Assembly: GCA_035270785.1 (NCBI GenBank)
Contig: DATESN010000072.1
Coordinates: forward strand, 17,711 to 81,710
DNA: 64,000 bases
DNA from: DATESN01 sp035270785
GTDB taxonomy: Bacteria; Bacillota; Clostridia; Lachnospirales; Lachnospiraceae
Direction: 5' to 3'
This document shows positions 7,474-16,186 of this stretch, piece by piece (position 1 is the first letter of the stretch; every line of letters starts with the position of its first letter). Under the pieces are notes generated by a model. The model ran no database searches and was not told the origin of the DNA. It was given only the letters and a program-made list of their open reading frames with translations. The translations under genes and the position numbers were made by a program.

Positions 7474-9491
7474 ATTTTAAATTAATTTATGCACTCTATA
7501 AGAAAGAAATGAAAGATATATTTAGAGATAAAAAAACACTTCTGATGATGATTATGATTCCTATTATCTTATATCCATTATTATTGGTGGGAATGGTAGT
7601 ATTACTAAATAATATTCAAGAAAATAATATAGAAAAGACCTATCGTGTAGGATTTTATCAAGTAGATGAAAAAGATGAAATTATAAATTGTATGCTTGAT
7701 GAATCAGATGAGTATGAATATAATTTTCAAATTATCCAGGTGTCTGATGTTTCTGAAGCCTTGAAAAACAAAAATATTGATGTTTACATTAAAAGTGAAA
7801 AATCAAAAGATCAGATTAATTTTACGTTGTGTTATATTTCTTCCATAAGTGATTCCAAAATGGCAGCATCCATGATGGAGGATATTCTTTATAAATATAG
7901 GGAGCAACTTCGCGTAAGTAAGGTTCTTGAAAACAATCTGGAAGTTAAATCCATGTTATATCCCATTACGGTGGAGGAAGAAGATGGTGCTACAAAAGAA
8001 GAAGCAGTAGGAAGTATTATGGGAAGTTTAATCCCGTTTTTATTAATTACAACCATTCTTTTAGGAGCGATTTATCCAGCCATTGATGTTACCGCAGGGG
8101 AAAAGGAACGGGGTACATTAGAAACGCTTTTGACATTACCTGTTAGTAATGTTGAAATTATTTTAAGTAAGTTTTTAGCGGTATCAACAATTGCCATTGT
8201 TTCAGCAGTTCTGAATATGGCATCTATGAGTGGCGTGTGTGTTTATTTTTTTAAACTAATGTCATTTAATCAAACAACGGTAGCGAACTTTAATATGCTA
8301 AAATTTCTTCCAGCAATTTTATGTATGGTACTTTGCGTGATTGCATTTACGATGTTTGTTTCAGCGGTTTGTGTATGTATATGTATTTTTGCAAAAAGTT
8401 TTAAAGAGGCTCAAAATTATAGTACACCTATTCTTTTGATTTTCATGCTAGCAAGTTACATAGGAATCATTCCTGGTGTGGAATTAACAAGTACAACAGC
8501 AGCAATTCCAGTTGTTAATATTTCACTTATGATTGAATCCGTATTTAGTTTTAATTTTGATATCACTTTGATTTTGATTGCTTTATTTACGAATATAGCA
8601 TATGGTTTTATCGCTATTTGGATTATGAGTAAATGTTTTAATAGTGAAGGAATCTTATTTGGTGAAAGCACTGGCAATTTAAAATTAATGGAAAAAAGAA
8701 TTAACATGAAACCAAATCAAATGCCGTCTCTTGGGGATGTTATTATTTTATTTTCCGTCATATTACTATTTATGTTATACTTTGGTTCCTATGCTACCAT
8801 AAGGTGGGGATTAAATGGGGTGTTTATGCAGCAGATCGGCATGTTATTGATTCTATCCCTTTACTCATGGTATATGAAATGTGATGTAAAAAAAGTCTTT
8901 TCCTTTCAGTTACCAAAAGGAAAGCATGTTTTAGGAAGCATTTTACTATGGTTTGGAATTTATATTTTTATGATAATGGTATCGGCCATCTTAGTTCCAC
9001 TTTTTCCTAATAGTGTGATACAATCCAATCAGTTGATTTCATTCATGAAGGGCAAGAATATTTTTATGATTATTTTTATGATTGCAATCATGCCCGCCAT
9101 AGGTGAAGAAATTATGTTTCGCGGATTTTTATTAGGTAGCATTCGCAGAAAATGGAAAAAAGGGATTGCAATTATTGCAACAGGATTGATTTTTGGTCTC
9201 TACCATGGAAGTATTCTGAAGTTTTTTGTCATTGGAATTTTAGGATGTGCCTTGGCATATGCGGTATATCAATCTGGAAGTATCCTGTGCTCTATGTTAA
9301 TGCACTTATTAAACAATGTAGCCGCTATTATAATAACACTATACCCAAAGGAAGTAAGTAATATCATTCCTATTTTAGTTAAAGATAAACTTCTCCCAGT
9401 AGAATTCATAGGGATGTTTGTGCTATCAGGTACGTTACTCTTTATCGGTATTTTATTACTTGAGGACATTAAATTAAAACAAAATAAATGA
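7470..9491 (+). CDS. NatB-type ABC-2 permease fused to a CPBP (CAAX/bacteriocin-processing) membrane protease domain
   Basis: A two-part membrane protein of 673 residues. The first 390 or so residues form an ABC-2 permease: TM1 at about 25-45, a large extracytoplasmic loop, then TM segments from about 185. The segment GEKERGTLETLLTLPVSNVEI is typical of NatB and of ABC-2 exporters. The C-terminal 250 residues are a CPBP family intramembrane protease: motif 1 EExxxR at E546-R551 (EEIMFR), motif 2 GLYHG, and a final HLLNN motif. NatB-CPBP fusions occur in Clostridia and Bacilli. The export substrate is unknown. A terminator follows at 9560. Confidence 0.87.
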   Translation: MNFKLIYALYKKEMKDIFRDKKTLLMMIMIPIILYPLLLVGMVVLLNNIQENNIEKTYRVGFYQVDEKDEIINCMLDESDEYEYNFQIIQVSDVSEALKNKNIDVYIKSEKSKDQINFTLCYISSISDSKMAASMMEDILYKYREQLRVSKVLENNLEVKSMLYPITVEEEDGATKEEAVGSIMGSLIPFLLITTILLGAIYPAIDVTAGEKERGTLETLLTLPVSNVEIILSKFLAVSTIAIVSAVLNMASMSGVCVYFFKLMSFNQTTVANFNMLKFLPAILCMVLCVIAFTMFVSAVCVCICIFAKSFKEAQNYSTPILLIFMLASYIGIIPGVELTSTTAAIPVVNISLMIESVFSFNFDITLILIALFTNIAYGFIAIWIMSKCFNSEGILFGESTGNLKLMEKRINMKPNQMPSLGDVIILFSVILLFMLYFGSYATIRWGLNGVFMQQIGMLLILSLYSWYMKCDVKKVFSFQLPKGKHVLGSILLWFGIYIFMIMVSAILVPLFPNSVIQSNQLISFMKGKNIFMIIFMIAIMPAIGEEIMFRGFLLGSIRRKWKKGIAIIATGLIFGLYHGSILKFFVIGILGCALAYAVYQSGSILCSMLMHLLNNVAAIIITLYPKEVSNIIPILVKDKLLPVEFIGMFVLSGTLLFIGILLLEDIKLKQNK

Positions 9492-9559
9492 ATCCGGAAA
9501 TTCATGAAATAATTTATATAAATAGTAAAAAAATCAAAAAAGTATAATGCTTCCAATAG

Positions 9560-9588
9560 AAACAGTCGATTAAATTCGACTGTTTTTT
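9560..9588 (+). terminator. Intrinsic terminator after the NatAB-type operon
   Basis: AAACAGTCGA (9560-9569) pairs with TCGACTGTTT (9576-9585) around a 6-base loop, followed by a T run. Confidence 0.9.
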
Positions 9589-9684
9589 AACTAAAAAGCA
9601 ATTGTTTTTATCAGATAAATGATAGAGGTTATATGATTTATCAACTATAATTAATATGGAGTAGACAATTGAGGTGAAAACAAT

Positions 9685-11028
9685 ATGAAAAATAAAGAAT
9701 TTTATTTTAAAACAGCAAAGCTGGCTGTGCCAATTATGCTTCAGAACATGATTACAATTGGGGTTAATATGGCTGATAATATCATGGTAGGTTCCCTTGG
9801 AGAAAACGCCCTTTCAGGAGTTGCTTTAGCTAATCAGTTTGTGAGTATATATCAATGTAGCTGTATGGGAATTGGACAGGGAGCGTCGATTATGACATCC
9901 AGATTTTGGGGGATGAAGAATACCAAATCCATAAAACAGATTATTACTATTATTACTAGGATTTGTCTTGTCATTGGAATCATATTTTCCGTTTTAACAT
10001 ATTTTTTCCCAGAGGCCATTATGAAAATATATATTAAGGATCCGGCTGTTGTTATGGAAGGAATTAGGTATTTGCGCATCCTTTCAGTGAGTTGTCTGAT
10101 TATGGGACTATCCATTACATATTCGAATATATATAGAAGTATTGGAAATGCCAAATGGCCTTTAATCAGTTCTTCCTTTGCATTTGTGTTAAATTTAGGG
10201 TGTAATTATATATTTATATTTGGTAAGTTTGGTGCACCGGCTATGGGCGTTGAGGGAGCAGCACTGGGAACATTGATTGCTAGAATTTTTGAATTTTTCT
10301 TTATATGTGGATATCTGGTTTTCTTTGATCATAAAATCAAGTATCGTATTCAAAACTTGTTTATGAGTTGTGGTAATCTGACTAAGGAATTTACTAAAAT
10401 AAGTTTACCAGTCATTATTAGTGACACCTTATATGGATTCGGAAATAGTGCAGTTTCAATGGTAGTGGGAAGATTAGGCAGTCAGTTTGTATCTGCAAAT
10501 TCCATTACATTGGTAACGCAACAGCTTAGTACGGTATTCATACAAGGGGCAGCACAATCTAGCAGTGTTGTTGTTGGACATACACTTGGAGAAGGTAATA
10601 TTGAAAGGGCAAAGAAAGAGGCAAATATATTTCTTAAAATGGGATTATGGATGGGAGTACTATCTAGTGTAATTATTATATTAATTTCAGGAACCATTAT
10701 AGGTTTCTATAATATAACTCCAGAAACTGCTATGATAGCAAGACAATTGATGTATTCAATAGGAATCATTATGCTTTTCCGTGGAATGAACAGTATTATG
10801 ACGAAGGGTGTTTTACGTGGTGGTGGAGATACCAAATTCTTAATGGTGGCAGATATTCTATTTTTATGGGTGGCAAGCATACCATTGGGGTATATTGCAG
10901 GAGTGGTCTTACATTTACCAGCATTCTGGGTTTACTTCTTTTTGAAGATTGATGAAGTGATTAAATGTGTTTGGTGTATATGGCGTCTTAAAAGTGGAAA
11001 ATGGATCAAAAAGATTTCAGCTCAATAA
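9685..11028 (+). CDS. MATE-family efflux transporter
   Basis: Multidrug and toxin extrusion transporter of 447 residues with 12 predicted hydrophobic segments. The N-terminal signature LAVPIMLQNMITIGVNMADNIMVG and the internal repeat (ISLPVIISDTLYGFGNSAVSMVVGRLG) show the MatE duplication. It exports cationic compounds by Na+ or H+ antiport; the substrate is not predictable. GAGGTG at 9671-9676 precedes ATG 9685. The 193-base upstream gap carries a terminator and an AT-rich stretch with TATAAT at about 9647-9652 but no convincing -35. Transcription ends at the shared terminator at 11051. Confidence 0.92.
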   Translation: MKNKEFYFKTAKLAVPIMLQNMITIGVNMADNIMVGSLGENALSGVALANQFVSIYQCSCMGIGQGASIMTSRFWGMKNTKSIKQIITIITRICLVIGIIFSVLTYFFPEAIMKIYIKDPAVVMEGIRYLRILSVSCLIMGLSITYSNIYRSIGNAKWPLISSSFAFVLNLGCNYIFIFGKFGAPAMGVEGAALGTLIARIFEFFFICGYLVFFDHKIKYRIQNLFMSCGNLTKEFTKISLPVIISDTLYGFGNSAVSMVVGRLGSQFVSANSITLVTQQLSTVFIQGAAQSSSVVVGHTLGEGNIERAKKEANIFLKMGLWMGVLSSVIIILISGTIIGFYNITPETAMIARQLMYSIGIIMLFRGMNSIMTKGVLRGGGDTKFLMVADILFLWVASIPLGYIAGVVLHLPAFWVYFFLKIDEVIKCVWCIWRLKSGKWIKKISAQ

Positions 11029-11050
11029 TAATATAAGAATAACAAAAAAA

Positions 11051-11093
11051 CAAATGCCAGAAATGAAAAGGAGAGTTTCTGGCATTTGTTTTT
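11051..11093. terminator. Bidirectional terminator between the MATE gene and the YesN-type regulator
   Basis: A perfect 13-bp stem, CAAATGCCAGAAA (11051-11063) with TTTCTGGCATTTG (11076-11088). It has T residues on the plus side and an A run (11044-11050) that becomes a T run for the minus strand. The two genes converge here. Confidence 0.9.
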
Positions 11094-12693
11094 AGTGGAG
11101 TTTCTTTTTTTCTAATAGATTGTTTCGATATTCAGTAGGAGTGACATTTTCAAACTTTTTAAACATCTGGGTGAAGTGTGAAAAATTACTATATCCAAGG
11201 TCAAGAGCAACAATGCTGATTGGAATATTGTGATTACCCAGGAGATCTTTTGCAACATCAACTTTAACTTGCAGAATATAATTCTTTATATTATTACCGA
11301 CTTCCTTCTTGAAAAGTTTTGTAAAATATTCAGGACTTAAATGAACATAGTCTGCAACATCTTTTACGGTAATGTTTTGGGCAATATTATTTGATATATA
11401 TCTTTTTGCACGCTGAACATCATTTTGTTGGTAAGCTTCCCCTGTAAAGGAAGTGATAATGGGAACAATGAAAGTGATTGCATCCCTGAGTGCCTTGGTG
11501 TTTTTAAATCCATCCATATAATCATTATAGGAATATTCTTCCGTAAATAGTTCCATAACATCAATATCATGCTTATATGCATACATAAAGAAGAGCTGTG
11601 TCAGCTGTTGATGTAAATCGCAAAGAGTTTTTAAATTTGTTTTATTGACAGCTGAAATAAAATCGATATAAGAAAGAATACTATCTTGCAATGGTACAAA
11701 CTGATCTGAATTTAGCAGTCTTTCCCAATGGGAAAAGTTGTCTGCAATACTTAAATATTCTTCAGAAGGTTTACTTTGAAGGAGAAAATATAGACCAGTT
11801 TTCTTATTGACGTTATTTTTTATATATTTATCTAGCTTATAAATTTCATTTCGGAGGTTAGAAAATACACCTTGAATACCAATATAACATGAGATTTCAG
11901 GGCAAATATGACTAATGATATCTTGATAAAAGGAATCAAATATCATATTACTGGAATTAGTAAGAGAATCATCATTACAAAAAAGTAGGATAACAAACTG
12001 TTTGTATGAATTGAGGGTCATTAAGCTGTACATAGGTGGGCTAATATGACAATTTTTCAAACTTGTTATAATCTGTCTTCGGATTGATAAATCAAAAAAA
12101 GCAGGATCCGTAGAGGTAGCCATAGGGTAAATATCTAAAGTCATTAACAAAATGGAAGTTTCTTCTGTCAAAGGATAACCCATCTGATTTAATAAATTCA
12201 TGGATTGCTGTTTATTTACTGGATTTTGCGAGTAGAGATTTAAAACAGTACGATCACTTAATTCAGGCTTATGAGTAGTGAAAAATACCCCATCTTGATA
12301 ATACTGTTCCCGTTCCTTTTCCAGCTGAAGCTTGGCGATAGCTTTGGAAAGAGTCAGTTCTATTTCGGAGTATGGAGCTGGTTGGACAATATAATCAAAG
12401 CACCCACTTTTGATACTTTCTTTGGCATAGGCAAAATCTGCGTGGGAAGTTAAGAGGATACATATGGTATCTGGATAATTTTCTGCAACCCATTTAATAA
12501 GTTGCAGACCATTTTCTCCAGGCATTTCTATGTCTGATAATAAGATATCTACAGAATTGCTTGTAATGATATCTTTCGCTTCCTTGGTACTAGTCGCAGT
12601 GATTACATTGTCAACCTCAAGTTCGGTAAAATGAATTCCACTTAACAATCCTTTTAATACAGTTAATTGATCATCAACAATTAATATAGTCAT
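11092..12693 (-). CDS. YesN-type response regulator: REC domain + AraC helix-turn-helix
   Basis: Transcription regulator of 533 residues. The receiver domain at residues 1-120 has the acidic pocket (VDDQ), phospho-acceptor D54 in LLSDIEMPGENG and T82. The normally invariant lysine is glutamine (Q104 in FDYIVQPAP). The middle 280 residues have no recognisable domain. The last 100 residues are an AraC-type DNA-binding domain (ITVKDVADYVHLSPEYFTKLFKKEVG, then IVALDLGYSNFSHFTQMFKK). GGAGG at 12698-12702 (minus strand) and an ATGA overlap with the kinase stop fix the start at 12693, not at the longer ATG 12726. It is paired with the upstream YesM-type kinase. Likely targets are the neighbouring transport and esterase genes, by analogy with other YesMN systems. 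Confidence 0.88.
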   Translation of the reverse strand: MTILIVDDQLTVLKGLLSGIHFTELEVDNVITATSTKEAKDIITSNSVDILLSDIEMPGENGLQLIKWVAENYPDTICILLTSHADFAYAKESIKSGCFDYIVQPAPYSEIELTLSKAIAKLQLEKEREQYYQDGVFFTTHKPELSDRTVLNLYSQNPVNKQQSMNLLNQMGYPLTEETSILLMTLDIYPMATSTDPAFFDLSIRRQIITSLKNCHISPPMYSLMTLNSYKQFVILLFCNDDSLTNSSNMIFDSFYQDIISHICPEISCYIGIQGVFSNLRNEIYKLDKYIKNNVNKKTGLYFLLQSKPSEEYLSIADNFSHWERLLNSDQFVPLQDSILSYIDFISAVNKTNLKTLCDLHQQLTQLFFMYAYKHDIDVMELFTEEYSYNDYMDGFKNTKALRDAITFIVPIITSFTGEAYQQNDVQRAKRYISNNIAQNITVKDVADYVHLSPEYFTKLFKKEVGNNIKNYILQVKVDVAKDLLGNHNIPISIVALDLGYSNFSHFTQMFKKFENVTPTEYRNNLLEKKKLH

Positions 12694-14393
12694 ACATCCT
12701 CCATTGGCAAATATATTAGTGTGCAAGCGCCGCCTGTAGGTTCATTATAAAACACAAAATGAAATCCCGTTTTGTATATTAACTGGATCCTTTTCTTTAG
12801 ATTTGTTATTCCTACATGATAGTCTTCGAATAAATCACTTTCTTCACAATTTAGTTTGTCAAGCATATGCTGTTCATATCCAACGCCATTATCACTGAGT
12901 CGAATTTGTAAAACGTCATGTTCGTCTAAGATAGTCTTTTCTATGTGAATATTAAAGCATAATAATTTGTTTGTCTGAGCATTATACTTGATAGAGTTTT
13001 CCAAAAAGGTCTGGATGAGCAGTGGTGGAACTTGAACATTCATCAAATCTTCTGAAATGTTTTGCATCAACAGAATTGGTTTTGAACGATCCATCAATAT
13101 AATATTATAATAATCATTGACCTCAGCTAATTCAGAATCTAAAGAAACAAGCTTAAGATTATCATGAAAAATATAGCGTAAGTGATTAGAGAAAGCCATG
13201 ATCATACGTTGCATCTTTTCATATTCTTTTATTTCTAGCATGCTATAAAGACTTTTCAAGCAATTAATAAAAAAATGAGATTTAGTTTGCAACTGGAAAT
13301 ATTGCAGCATAGCATGGGATTTTGCGTTTTTTTCCAGATGGTTTTCTTCTTCTAACAAGACCTTTTGATGAACAAGATTGCTTAGTGCATCGTTTATTTT
13401 CTGGAATTCTATAATGTTGCTTTTATTACTTGTTATAAAAAGGTCCATATCATTTTGTTCTAGTGATACTGCGGCGGAGCTAATCTGATTAATCGGATAA
13501 CTCAAAACGTCTTTAAAAGAAAGAAACATTACGATGTATAAAATGCAGAATACACAAATCATTAGAAGGATAGCAAAAACGGATACCCGAATATAAAACC
13601 ATAGATATGTGATTGGCATAACGCAAGCAATGGAAATATCGGTGTTCTTAATAGGAGCTGTATATAAAAAGTTTGGTTTAAAAATAGAATTATTGTTGAT
13701 TAATGAGTTGTAAGTCACTTTATATTTCTGCATTTCTTCTAGGTTAGATAAAATCCTTTGTTGATCAAAAAAGCAGATTTGCATTTGAATATCTTCATCA
13801 GAATCATAGTTCTGAAGGGAGAAAAAGTTCAAATCTATGAAATAGCAAATGTATAAGCCATTGTACTGGCATGTGTTTAGTAATACAGAAAAATATTCAT
13901 TGGAGTAAGTTTGCCATACTCCAATAGAACTCATATCCGAAGCTAGTAAATAAGTTTTTAGTTCTTCTTTGAAATCATAACATCGTTTGGCATATTGAGA
14001 AGGAAAAAGGGAACCATATTGGTACATGGAAATATTATCTTTCGAATCAAAAATAAGGATTGCACTATAGGGTGATACTTCACTTTTAATTACATTGCGT
14101 AAGTTATATTCATAAATTATCTTTTGGGAATCATCATAAAAGCCAGTGCTTAAAAGCTGGAAAGTCTTATCATTATAACATAAATTTAGATTAAAATTAG
14201 AGATTTCAGACATTTCAGATTGAAGAGTATGGATATAAATATTACTAGAAAGTCGATTGCTATTTTCAATCTGCCTCAAACCTGTCCAATAAGAAAAAAT
14301 CCCAAAAAGGATGAGACTAAAAAGAGAAGTAATTAATAATATAAGTAAATTCTTGTTAAAAACCTTTTGAATAGAATAATTCTTTTCTTTCAT
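12690..14393 (-). CDS. YesM-type sensor histidine kinase
   Basis: Membrane sensor kinase of 567 residues. TM1 is at about 15-37 and TM2 at about 270-295. An extracytoplasmic region of about 230 residues lies between them, then a HAMP-like stretch, then the His_kinase domain with the phospho-acceptor in QTKSHFFINCLKSLY. In most relatives this reads QxxPHFLYN. The ATP-binding domain has ENSIKYN (N box), SDNGVGYE (G1) and HVGITNLKKR (G2). I chose ATG 14393 because AGAGGTG lies just upstream; the longer start at 14501 runs through the control region. This kinase class usually senses extracellular sugars, often with an ABC importer. The stop overlaps the regulator start (ATGA). Confidence 0.87.
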   Translation of the reverse strand: MKEKNYSIQKVFNKNLLILLITSLFSLILFGIFSYWTGLRQIENSNRLSSNIYIHTLQSEMSEISNFNLNLCYNDKTFQLLSTGFYDDSQKIIYEYNLRNVIKSEVSPYSAILIFDSKDNISMYQYGSLFPSQYAKRCYDFKEELKTYLLASDMSSIGVWQTYSNEYFSVLLNTCQYNGLYICYFIDLNFFSLQNYDSDEDIQMQICFFDQQRILSNLEEMQKYKVTYNSLINNNSIFKPNFLYTAPIKNTDISIACVMPITYLWFYIRVSVFAILLMICVFCILYIVMFLSFKDVLSYPINQISSAAVSLEQNDMDLFITSNKSNIIEFQKINDALSNLVHQKVLLEEENHLEKNAKSHAMLQYFQLQTKSHFFINCLKSLYSMLEIKEYEKMQRMIMAFSNHLRYIFHDNLKLVSLDSELAEVNDYYNIILMDRSKPILLMQNISEDLMNVQVPPLLIQTFLENSIKYNAQTNKLLCFNIHIEKTILDEHDVLQIRLSDNGVGYEQHMLDKLNCEESDLFEDYHVGITNLKKRIQLIYKTGFHFVFYNEPTGGACTLIYLPMEDV

Positions 14394-14403
14394 AGGACAC
14401 CTC

Positions 14404-14415
14404 TGTAAACGTTTA
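14404..14415. promoter_or_regulatory. LacI/CcpA-type operator, kinase side
   Basis: TGTAAACGTTTA contains the perfect 10-bp palindrome TAAACGTTTA (14406-14415). It lies 11 bases from the kinase start, on the transcript side of a minus-strand TATAAT (14428-14433). It shares TGTAAACGTTT with the second operator at 14524. Confidence 0.55.
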
Positions 14416-14472
14416 ATATTTGTAAATATTATATTGGTAAATATAACTAAAATAAATATTAATATACTTCCA

Positions 14473-14501
14473 ATTCTATATGTATTGACGATATAAGTCA
14501 A
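14473..14501 (-). promoter_or_regulatory. Candidate promoter for the kinase-regulator operon
   Basis: On the minus strand TTGACT (14501-14496), a 17-base spacer and TAGAAT (14478-14473). A second minus-strand -10, TATAAT at 14433-14428, has only a poor -35. Either could drive the two-component genes. Confidence 0.5.
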
Positions 14502-14512
14502 TTAAATATTAT
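14485..14512 (+). promoter_or_regulatory. Candidate upstream promoter for the esterase operon
   Basis: TTGACG (14485-14490), a 16-base spacer and TATTAT (14507-14512). It overlaps the minus-strand promoter back to back. The operator at 14524 would lie just downstream of its start point. Confidence 0.4.
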
Positions 14513-14523
14513 GAATACACAAA

Positions 14524-14538
14524 TGTAAACGTTTGACA
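14524..14538. promoter_or_regulatory. LacI/CcpA-type operator overlapping the esterase-operon promoter
   Basis: TGTAAACGTTTGACA has the same TGTAAACGTTT as the operator at 14404. Its last six bases are the -35 box of the promoter at 14533, so a bound repressor would exclude RNA polymerase. The LacI-type gene at 23196 is the obvious candidate; CcpA is an alternative. Confidence 0.6.
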
Positions 14539-14561
14539 TTTCATAAAAACAATGATATATT
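14533..14561 (+). promoter_or_regulatory. Strong candidate promoter of the first esterase operon
   Basis: Consensus TTGACA (14533-14538), exactly 17 bases, then TATATT (14556-14561), 28 bases before the start codon at 14590. It overlaps the operator at 14524. Confidence 0.65.
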
Positions 14562-14589
14562 TAAAAAAAAGAGAAAGGGTGGTAAAAGT

Positions 14590-15357
14590 ATGGCTTTTAT
14601 AGAAATGAATGCGCTATCCACAGTATTGTGTGGTTCCTTTAGTGCAAAGGTTTTTTTACCAGAAATGGATAAGTTACAGTTGGATGAGGAAGGACATAAT
14701 AAGAAATACCCAGTGTTATGGCTTTTGCATAATGAAGGTGGAACGGCCCTAGATTGGCTGACAACACCTGCAGAAAAATGTGCGGTGGAGAATGGAATAT
14801 TTATTATTGCACCTGATGCCCAACATTCCATGGGTAGTAATATGGAGTATGGCCCAAAATATGAGGAATTTTTATCGAAAGAATTTCCGGAGATTTGCAG
14901 GAACAACCTTCCAATATCAGAAAAACCAGAGAAAAATTGGATTGGAGGGGTTGGAACAGGAGCTTATGGGGCTGTAAAAGCAGCTATAAAATATCCTCAT
15001 GTATTTTCTGCATGCGTTGCCATGGATGGAATCTTTGATATGGATAAAATATGTAAAAAAGCCATAAAAGATGAAAATACAGGAATTTATCATGATATAG
15101 AATCATTAAAAGCAGTCTTTGGAGATATTTGGAATATAAGTGGAAGTGATAATGATGTTTATGAACTGGCAAATAAATGCAAGGATGGTAGGTTTTATAT
15201 GACAGGTTCCAAAAACTCTGAATATAGAAAAGAGGCCATTGACCTTTCTATCATACTAAAGGAAAAGGCGATTTATATAGAAACGGAAGAAGATTCAATG
15301 GATTTTACTTGTATATCAACAATGAAAAAAGCGGTAGCATGGTTATGCGAAAAATAG
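14590..15357 (+). CDS. Esterase-D-like alpha/beta-hydrolase protein lacking the catalytic serine and histidine
   Basis: A 255-residue member of the putative tributyrin esterase/FrmB-like group, seen from PVLWLLHNEGG (oxyanion region), the strand-nucleophile-elbow segment and the order of elements shared with the next gene. The elbow reads GGVGTGAYG where the neighbours have AGFSMGGYG, so the serine position is Gly122. The histidine position near the C-terminus (HNW or HDW in the paralogues) is Met. It is therefore probably not a hydrolase. There is no signal peptide. ATG 14590 follows GGGTGG at 14576-14581; the longer frame from 14533 begins inside the promoter. It is first in the operon with 15370, 16187, 17720, 19261, 20775 and 21936. 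Confidence 0.78.
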   Translation: MAFIEMNALSTVLCGSFSAKVFLPEMDKLQLDEEGHNKKYPVLWLLHNEGGTALDWLTTPAEKCAVENGIFIIAPDAQHSMGSNMEYGPKYEEFLSKEFPEICRNNLPISEKPEKNWIGGVGTGAYGAVKAAIKYPHVFSACVAMDGIFDMDKICKKAIKDENTGIYHDIESLKAVFGDIWNISGSDNDVYELANKCKDGRFYMTGSKNSEYRKEAIDLSIILKEKAIYIETEEDSMDFTCISTMKKAVAWLCEK

Positions 15358-15369
15358 GAGGGAAACGCA

Positions 15370-16179
15370 ATGGCAAATTTTAGATTATATTATTTTTCCG
15401 AAGCGCTTCGGATGAAAGTGGGTGTCAATGTCATCATTCCAGAGAATACATGGGGACATTCTCTCGCAGATCGGCCCAAGGGGTATGAATATCCAGTTCT
15501 GTGGTTACAGTCCGGAGGAGGATTTGATTATACTGACTGGCAGAGATATACAGCACTAGAACTTTATGCTGCGCAAGCTGGTGTTGCAGTGGTTTGTAGT
15601 GGAACATATGCATCTGGCTATATGGATACAAAGCATGGTAATTTCAAATATTTTACACAGTTATCCATTGAAACACCCCAGGTGGTACGACACTTGTTCC
15701 CATTATCCCAGGATCCGGCCCAAAACTATATTGCAGGCTTTTCAATGGGTGGATATGGAACATTAAAATGGATGCTTCGTGATCCTGAGAAGTTTGCAGC
15801 ATTTGGCTTATTTTCTGGAATAAAGAATGTACCGGATATGATCCCAGAATTTGAAGATAATACGGATAGCTTTTATATGTTTGCTGCAGGTTATGGTGAC
15901 AGAGCCAATGTTGTGAATACAGAAGATGATGTGTGCTACATGATAAAGAAACAGAAAGCAGCCGGGAAAAGGTTTCCAAGAGGGTACATGGCAACAGGTC
16001 AGGAAGATACCCATTATGAAGACAATGTGAAATTTATGGATATTTATGAATCCATGGGAGTAGAGTTTGATCGAATCATCGACCATGGTGGCCATAACTG
16101 GGAATATTGTAATAAACATGTTAAGAAGTTTCTGGATTGGTTGAATATTCAAGGAACATTCCAAAGAGAAGTAGAATAG
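15370..16179 (+). CDS. Putative esterase, tributyrin esterase/esterase D family
   Basis: An alpha/beta hydrolase of 269 residues with no signal peptide, so cytoplasmic. The nucleophile is Ser125 in AGFSMGGYG. The likely acid is Asp in ATGQEDTHYED and the catalytic histidine is in DHGGHNWEYC. YPVLWLQSGGG supplies the oxyanion hole. Relatives deacylate short-chain esters such as acetylated or feruloylated sugars and S-formylglutathione; the true substrate is not visible. It starts 13 bases after the previous stop with AGGAGGG at 15357-15363. Confidence 0.85.
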   Translation: MANFRLYYFSEALRMKVGVNVIIPENTWGHSLADRPKGYEYPVLWLQSGGGFDYTDWQRYTALELYAAQAGVAVVCSGTYASGYMDTKHGNFKYFTQLSIETPQVVRHLFPLSQDPAQNYIAGFSMGGYGTLKWMLRDPEKFAAFGLFSGIKNVPDMIPEFEDNTDSFYMFAAGYGDRANVVNTEDDVCYMIKKQKAAGKRFPRGYMATGQEDTHYEDNVKFMDIYESMGVEFDRIIDHGGHNWEYCNKHVKKFLDWLNIQGTFQREVE

Positions 16180-16186
16180 GGGGATT

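Noticed and set aside
14533..14589. N-terminal extension of the first esterase gene
   Set aside because: The extension is translated from promoter and operator sequence; ATG 14590 has the ribosome binding site and matches the paralogues.
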